This document shows positions 58,819-64,000 of a stretch of 64,000 bases of DNA, in pieces. Numbering within the stretch: the first letter of the stretch is position 1; each line of letters begins with the position of its first letter. The stretch comes from JAIOTG01 sp964644045 (GTDB taxonomy: Bacteria > Patescibacteriota > Patescibacteriia > Patescibacteriales > JAGXOH01), in assembly GCA_964644045.1 (NCBI GenBank), contig CAZXUK010000003.1, forward strand, positions 1 to 64,000. The letters are read 5' to 3'. The position numbers were made by a program, and so were the translations under genes. The notes under the pieces were generated by a model. The model made no database searches. It worked only from the letters and a program-made list of their open reading frames with translations, and had not been told where the DNA came from.

Positions 58819-61800
58819 ATGTTTCCAAGGAATAAAAAGACAAAATTAATTATTAAATTTTTTGTATTTTTTATAATTTTCAGCTCAATTTTTTTCTATA
58901 CCTCTGCTGTTCCTGTCAGGGCGGCGGGTATTACGGAGATTTCTGTTTCAGATATAAAAACTGAACTTGAACAAAAATATAATACCGTAAAGGAGGAATA
59001 TTTATTTAACAAAGATTGGTGGCAAGATAAAGTCTGGTCGTCTTTAAAAAATGAAGTATTGAATCAAGTTTTACAACAAGTAGCTTATGATACGGCCACT
59101 TATCTCGGTTCCGGAGGAGAAGGGGGCAAGGCCTGGTGGCGCAAAGAAAATATGGAAACCTATATGAGGAATGTTGCCGATGATGCCGCCGGCACTTTTA
59201 TAGAGAATATGGCTCAGAAATCCGGATTTTTAGAAGATTTTGATATTTGTGAGCCGGATATGGATCTTAAAATGAGAATCGGCTTGGGATTGGTGGAAGA
59301 AGAGAGGCCGGAGCCGACTTGCAATTTTACGGAAATGAAGGACAATTGGGAAGAGGAGCTTAAAAGCGAGAATTTTTTAACCGATCTTTCCGATATGTTT
59401 TATGCTTCGGATGATCTTCCTTTGAATCAGGTTGTGGATATCAACATGGCTCTAAATAAAGAGAAATTACGAGCGCAATTAAATAAACAACAAGAAGACG
59501 AGGTTGATGAGGGTTGGGACAAGGATACAGGCCCCGCCCGGGAACAAGAATCTCCGCCCGGAGAAAAGGACAGACAAGCGGGACTTGCCTATAAAATCTT
59601 CGGAGATAAATTTACAGCCAATACGGGACATCCATTAGAAGACGCCGTCGCTGTTTTTGTTAATCAATTAGCTTATACCGCTTTTCAGACCGCTATGAAT
59701 ACTTTGGGCGAAGATGCTCCCCGTTCCACCTCCCCTTATTCCGGGGATTACGGAGGATTAGAGGATTACGAATCCGGATCCGGCGCTTCGCGCCAGCAGG
59801 TGGAAGAGAAAACCTCTAAAATAAAAGAACCCAGGTTTGATGTTAAAGGGGATTATGACGTTTTAGCTCAATTAACAATGTGTCCGGATCCGCAAAAACC
59901 CAAGACCGATGAATGCGTGTTAGATCAAAAATTCAGCCAGGCGATACAGCAAAAGCTAACCGTGGGAGAAGCTATGGAGAAGGGGTATCTCAAGAAAGAC
60001 GCCGTTTTCGGGTATAGATCCGGTGGCAAAGAACCCAGGTATAATGAGGGATATCCCCATCGTTCCATTTTGATCTTAAAAAAGTATCGGATAGTCCCGG
60101 TGGGCTGGGATATGGCCGCTCAGTATATTAGAGATAATTCCGGTGAGTTGATTAATTTGGGGGATTTGGTAAGTTGTTATGCTTCGGACGATGACTGGGA
60201 TAATGGTTATATTGAGGATTGGTGCCGTGGTTTGGTTGATCCGGATTGGGTGTTAAAAGCGCCCTTGAACTATTGCCAGCGCGAGGGATACGGAGAGAAT
60301 AAAATGATGAAAACAATTACGGGAAACAAAGAAGAGGATAGTCGGGTCGAAGTTTCCAGAAAAGAATATTGCTCGGATGAACAGACCTGTATAAAGGAAG
60401 GAGAAGGGGGCTCTTGCGAATATTACGGATACTGCACCGCCGAGAGGAGGATTTGGGATTTTGGCGCCGATTCCTGTAACCCTCTTTATAACACTTGTCA
60501 GACTTTTCAGGCCCGGGAAGGAGGCAAAGTTTCCTATTTAAAAAATACTTTGGATTATTCGGATTGCGGACCCAATAGCGCGGGTTGTCAAGCTTATGCC
60601 CGAGCTTCCGGGAGGACTCCTTATAATATAGCTTCCAATACTTTGGAATGGGAAGCAGCAAATCAATCCTCTTATTTTAACAAGAATGTGGAGGAATGCG
60701 ACCCCGGAGAAGAGGGTTGTCACGAGTTTTTACGAGTGGCCGCCGGTAGCGGAGGTAATCTTTTTTCTAAAAAAGGTTTTGGCAACGGTTTTGAAAATAA
60801 ATCTGACGGAGATATAGTGAGTGGCAGTGGCGCTGATGGCGACGAAGGGGAGGTAATAGAAAGCGAGGAAGCTTATTCCGGAACCAAAGTTTTGGAATTG
60901 AATGGTTCTTTCAAGTTGGATGTCAAGGTGGCTCCGGATGATTATGATATCGGCGGAGAAACTTATACTTTATCTTTTTTTGCCAAAAATTGCGGTTCGA
61001 ACAGTATTTTTCAATTAAGCTCTCCTCCATCTATTAATTCTTCAGAGGTCGCCACCAGTTCTTTTTCCGGAGCGGACACCTGGACTCGTTATTCTTTAAA
61101 TTACGATGTTGAAGATATTTCTGATCCTGCCGGTGCCGGCGCCGGCAATGAATTGAGAGTAAGTTTTATAAATAGCGGTAATTGCTTGATTGATGCGGTT
61201 AAACTGGAAAAAGGGGGAGGGGCGACCGCTTATTCCGATTATCGGCAAGGAAATACCGTTTATCAGAAATTGTTGCCCGAATATATGGAAAGTGAATGTT
61301 ATAAACAGGGCGGAAATAAATATAAAGAGGAGGCCGATCCCAGATGTTACAATTATGTTCGTGAATGTAATGCCGAAGAGGTGGGCTGTAATCTTTATCA
61401 AGAACAAGGAAGCAATTTCGAGGTTCCCGCTCAAGCCATCGCTCAGGATCATTGCCCCGGGGAATGCGTGGGATTTGATACCTATATACAGGATGAATCC
61501 CATTTTTCCTCCCGCAGGGAAGAGAATTTTATCCCCCGCACCGCCGAGACTTGCGGTGCTCAGGCCGCGGGTTGCGAGGAGTTTACCAATTTGGATAAAT
61601 TGGAACAAGGCGGAGAAGCGCGGGAATATTATACTCAATTAAGGCATTGTGTTGACGAAAATAATTCTGATTGCGCGGTTTTTTATACTTGGCAAGGAGA
61701 TAAAGAAGAAGGCCAGCAATTGGTCTCCCACACTTTAGTGGCTAACGGCGGAGAACCTGAAGTAACTTCTGATGATAGCGCCGAATGTTCCGAGGAGATT

Positions 61801-64000
61801 TATAAATTACCCCCCAGTGATCCGGCTTATAACTCGGATTGCCGGGAGTTTTATAACAAACAAGGAGGGGTCTCTTACCATTTGTTTACCCGGACTATAA
61901 GTTGCAGTCAAAACTGCCATGCTTACAGGATCACCAGAAATAATATAGATCCTGACTTGGAAACTTCCTCTGAATGCTCTGCCAACGGTAGCAATTACTC
62001 CGAAGTGGAAAACGACCAATTTCACTGGGATGGTGCTTCTGGTGTGTGTTATTTCTGTAAAAACGGAGGAGAATGGAGCTCTGAACATCAATCTTGTATT
62101 TATCACGGAATTCCGGGGCAAGGAGAAACTTGTTCCGCCCCAAACAAGGGATGCCGGGAATATAACGGCAATCAAGGAAATAATATTCGCATGCTTTTAG
62201 TGGACAGTTTTGAATCCGGCGCGGAAAATTGGGATGGTGGTTCTGTTGCTTCCGAGTCCCTGAGAACCGAGGAACATTCTTTACAGTTTTCCGGCTCTGA
62301 GATTGAAAAAACCGTGGGCGAATATGTCAGTAAAGGCAACGGGTATGTTTTGGAATTTTTAGCTAAAAACGAAGAAGGCGGATCTGTTAGCGCTTCTTTG
62401 AATAATTCGGGGTCCTCCACGGACTTTGTTTTCAGCAACGGAGAGAATAATTTGTCCGGGGAATGGAAACTTTACAGAGCCAACATGGAAAAATTGGATC
62501 ATGAGGCCTCCGCGGAGGAGAAATTGCTTATCTCCGCTTCTTCTGATACTTATATAGATAATATTAAGATCACGGAGATATTGGATCGTTATTATTTGAT
62601 TCGGGACAGTTGGCAGACTCCCCGGAGTTGCAATCGGGATATTTACGGCAATCCTTCTCCTCTTTATATGTTGGGTTGCAGCGCTTATGTGGACCAGGAG
62701 GGGGATACCCATTATTTGCATGAATTTGACAGTCTTTGTTCCGAGGATTCCGTGGGTTGCGAGATTATGATAGATACTCATAATTATGAAGAAAAAACGG
62801 GAAAGACCTGGGATTCTTACGATCCTGCCCCCGAGGTATTCGGGGATGAATTTGTTTATGCGGTTTATGATACGGACAAACAATGCGGTTCCCCCAATTT
62901 GGGTTGTGAGCGTTTCGGACAGACTTTTGATTATGAGGATGATACTGTTTATAGGGATGTTTATCTCAAAAATAATCCCAATAAATATGGTGAGATATTA
63001 TGCGGAGAGAATAATGTGGGTTGCGAGGAATGGGGTACGGAAGAGGGCTCGGAATATTTCAAGGATCCGGGCAAGCAGGTTTGCGAATATAAGCAGGGCC
63101 CGAATGGTGATTATAATTGGTATAAAAAATATGTAAAAAAATGTTTTGATAGTGGAGATTATAGTGGAGATTATTGTTTGGATGCTCGGGATTGCGCCAC
63201 TTCCAGTAATGACACATGTGAAGAAGACAGTGATTGCGGAGATGATCAAACTTGTTGGGAAGGACGATGTCATTGGGCCTGTGAAATGAGTGCTTCGAGT
63301 ATTGAGTGTCCAACTGAGGATGATATTCTTTCTATCGACGCTCCCAAAACCTTAGGTAAAGGAGGAGAGAGAATCCAGCAACCCGAAGACGAGGCTGACA
63401 CCGATTGGGTGGGAATTTGTCCGGCCAGTCAATCCGGTTGTACCGAATATGTGGATCCTTACTCCAAACTCTCCCCCGATCTTTTAAGCGACAGATATCA
63501 AAACAGTAATATTTCTGTAAAAATTGAACCCTATACTTTATATTATGATCCCGGTAGCCTTTTAGATCAGTGGAGTGATATTTCAAATATTATTTTTTCT
63601 GGTTCTAATTTGAAATATTATAATGCCGGGGACCCAGGATACTTACAAGCTACGGGCGATGATTTGATAAGAAAGGCGGTTGTAAATTATGCTTTCCGCT
63701 CAGAAGTGGACAGGGAAACTTGTAACGGTGTTTATAATTATGATAAAGGGTGCATATTATTTAATGAAAGATCTTATGATTCTGAAGGCGATATTCAAAG
63801 TTTGGTTTATAACGCCGAGGAAACTGATGATGAAATTGGCGACGGAAACCCCCCGGCAGGGGGTTCTCCTCGTGATTCCAATGTTTTGTTAAAGGTTTCT
63901 CCGGACAGGGAGTGTGATGAATGGCTGGCTTGTAAGAGTTTTATAAAAAAAGAAGGCGAAGACCAGCCCACTTGTCTTGATGTTGGAATTTGCAATTCTC
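58819..64000 (+). CDS. Giant secreted Cys-repeat protein (5' part; continues beyond window)
   Basis: An open frame of at least 1,727 residues starting at ATG 58819 with a signal peptide (about 1-36). A mostly helical, Cys-poor N-terminal region (about 40-360) is followed by at least 13 copies of a short disulfide-type motif, C-x(5-10)-G/D-C-x-x-F/Y/W, spaced roughly 25-120 residues apart (for example near residues 590, 634, 857 and 919, the last in-frame near 1644). Beta-sandwich, carbohydrate-binding-like stretches sit between them (about 655-810 and about 1120-1260), and a compact Cys-rich knot (CEEDSDCGDDQTCWEGRC) lies near 1475. The whole is exported and probably disulfide-stabilised; no catalytic domain was seen. 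The stop lies outside the window. Confidence 0.85.
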   Translation, partial: MFPRNKKTKLIIKFFVFFIIFSSIFFYTSAVPVRAAGITEISVSDIKTELEQKYNTVKEEYLFNKDWWQDKVWSSLKNEVLNQVLQQVAYDTATYLGSGGEGGKAWWRKENMETYMRNVADDAAGTFIENMAQKSGFLEDFDICEPDMDLKMRIGLGLVEEERPEPTCNFTEMKDNWEEELKSENFLTDLSDMFYASDDLPLNQVVDINMALNKEKLRAQLNKQQEDEVDEGWDKDTGPAREQESPPGEKDRQAGLAYKIFGDKFTANTGHPLEDAVAVFVNQLAYTAFQTAMNTLGEDAPRSTSPYSGDYGGLEDYESGSGASRQQVEEKTSKIKEPRFDVKGDYDVLAQLTMCPDPQKPKTDECVLDQKFSQAIQQKLTVGEAMEKGYLKKDAVFGYRSGGKEPRYNEGYPHRSILILKKYRIVPVGWDMAAQYIRDNSGELINLGDLVSCYASDDDWDNGYIEDWCRGLVDPDWVLKAPLNYCQREGYGENKMMKTITGNKEEDSRVEVSRKEYCSDEQTCIKEGEGGSCEYYGYCTAERRIWDFGADSCNPLYNTCQTFQAREGGKVSYLKNTLDYSDCGPNSAGCQAYARASGRTPYNIASNTLEWEAANQSSYFNKNVEECDPGEEGCHEFLRVAAGSGGNLFSKKGFGNGFENKSDGDIVSGSGADGDEGEVIESEEAYSGTKVLELNGSFKLDVKVAPDDYDIGGETYTLSFFAKNCGSNSIFQLSSPPSINSSEVATSSFSGADTWTRYSLNYDVEDISDPAGAGAGNELRVSFINSGNCLIDAVKLEKGGGATAYSDYRQGNTVYQKLLPEYMESECYKQGGNKYKEEADPRCYNYVRECNAEEVGCNLYQEQGSNFEVPAQAIAQDHCPGECVGFDTYIQDESHFSSRREENFIPRTAETCGAQAAGCEEFTNLDKLEQGGEAREYYTQLRHCVDENNSDCAVFYTWQGDKEEGQQLVSHTLVANGGEPEVTSDDSAECSEEIYKLPPSDPAYNSDCREFYNKQGGVSYHLFTRTISCSQNCHAYRITRNNIDPDLETSSECSANGSNYSEVENDQFHWDGASGVCYFCKNGGEWSSEHQSCIYHGIPGQGETCSAPNKGCREYNGNQGNNIRMLLVDSFESGAENWDGGSVASESLRTEEHSLQFSGSEIEKTVGEYVSKGNGYVLEFLAKNEEGGSVSASLNNSGSSTDFVFSNGENNLSGEWKLYRANMEKLDHEASAEEKLLISASSDTYIDNIKITEILDRYYLIRDSWQTPRSCNRDIYGNPSPLYMLGCSAYVDQEGDTHYLHEFDSLCSEDSVGCEIMIDTHNYEEKTGKTWDSYDPAPEVFGDEFVYAVYDTDKQCGSPNLGCERFGQTFDYEDDTVYRDVYLKNNPNKYGEILCGENNVGCEEWGTEEGSEYFKDPGKQVCEYKQGPNGDYNWYKKYVKKCFDSGDYSGDYCLDARDCATSSNDTCEEDSDCGDDQTCWEGRCHWACEMSASSIECPTEDDILSIDAPKTLGKGGERIQQPEDEADTDWVGICPASQSGCTEYVDPYSKLSPDLLSDRYQNSNISVKIEPYTLYYDPGSLLDQWSDISNIIFSGSNLKYYNAGDPGYLQATGDDLIRKAVVNYAFRSEVDRETCNGVYNYDKGCILFNERSYDSEGDIQSLVYNAEETDDEIGDGNPPAGGSPRDSNVLLKVSPDRECDEWLACKSFIKKEGEDQPTCLDVGICNS

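Noticed and set aside
60317..63995. Several minus-strand open frames opposite the giant gene
   Set aside because: They are shadows in a long GC-balanced coding region; the plus-strand frame is continuous with a signal peptide and consistent motifs.
1..64000. Alternative genetic code (UGA as glycine)
   Set aside because: proS and the Mur ligase gene end in TGA followed by non-coding DNA, and no conserved protein needs TGA read-through.

Overview
The window looks like a chromosomal segment of a low-GC, ultra-small-genome bacterium of the Candidate Phyla Radiation (Patescibacteria, most likely a Parcubacteria-type lineage). This is inferred from gene content: a eukaryotic/archaeal-type IleRS, an archaeal-type class I aldolase, many secreted Cys-rich or thrombospondin-3-like proteins, a TrbC/VirB2-like pilin, four-helix-bundle S23-family genes, almost no Shine-Dalgarno sequences and many short intergenic palindromes. 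TGA is used as a stop (for example at the ends of proS and the Mur ligase gene), so the genetic code looks standard. No rRNA, CRISPR array, prophage or canonical insertion sequence was seen.

Layout. 1-3.3 kb: tRNA-Ser(GGA), then secD-secF; SecD carries inserted parvulin-type domains. 3.6-9.8 kb: proS, then the rod-shape operon mreB-mreC-mreD-PBP2. 9.9-13.9 kb: ileS and a PP-loop ATPase related to tRNA thiolases. 14.0-19.9 kb: a membrane-stress-like cluster lemA, DUF2339 protein, a 29-residue-repeat protein, DUF3999 protein and htpX. 20.0-26.9 kb: cation antiporter, NIF3-like protein, a 400-bp repeat-filled intergenic region, U32 peptidase, ruvA, a FemX-like aminoacyltransferase and a MurE-like ligase. 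27.0-34.8 kb: rpoB-rpoC with a clear promoter and a terminator-like leader hairpin. 34.8-44.0 kb: holin-like small membrane protein and aldolase (minus strand), gpmI, murJ, lepA, a micro-ORF, recJ, rnhA and a small orphan gene.

44.1-49.7 kb, minus strand: a pyruvate/2-oxoacid:ferredoxin oxidoreductase operon in the order G-D-A-B. A 1.8-kb block sits between porA and porB; it holds a pilin-like gene, a DUF4258/DUF2283 toxin-antitoxin-like pair and an S23-family gene nested within that pair. A DsbA-like protein with only one active-site cysteine lies upstream. 50.0-54.4 kb: xth, two overlapping zinc-ribbon genes with strong Shine-Dalgarno sequences, leuS with repeat-derived in-frame segments, and a second S23-family gene whose flanking repeats are also inverted. 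54.4-64.0 kb: MFS-like transporter, several secreted Ca-binding or Cys/Gly-rich proteins, rsmA, and the start of a giant secreted Cys-repeat protein (more than 1,727 residues) that runs off the window.

How it fits together: the core genes provide information processing, peptidoglycan synthesis for rod shape with a branched cross-bridge, lower glycolysis and acetyl-CoA production from pyruvate. The most unusual material is the SecD-parvulin fusion, the repeat protein inside the lemA/htpX cluster, the S23-family genes bounded by inverted short repeats, and the giant extracellular Cys-repeat protein. All functional statements come from reading motifs by eye; no database search was run.
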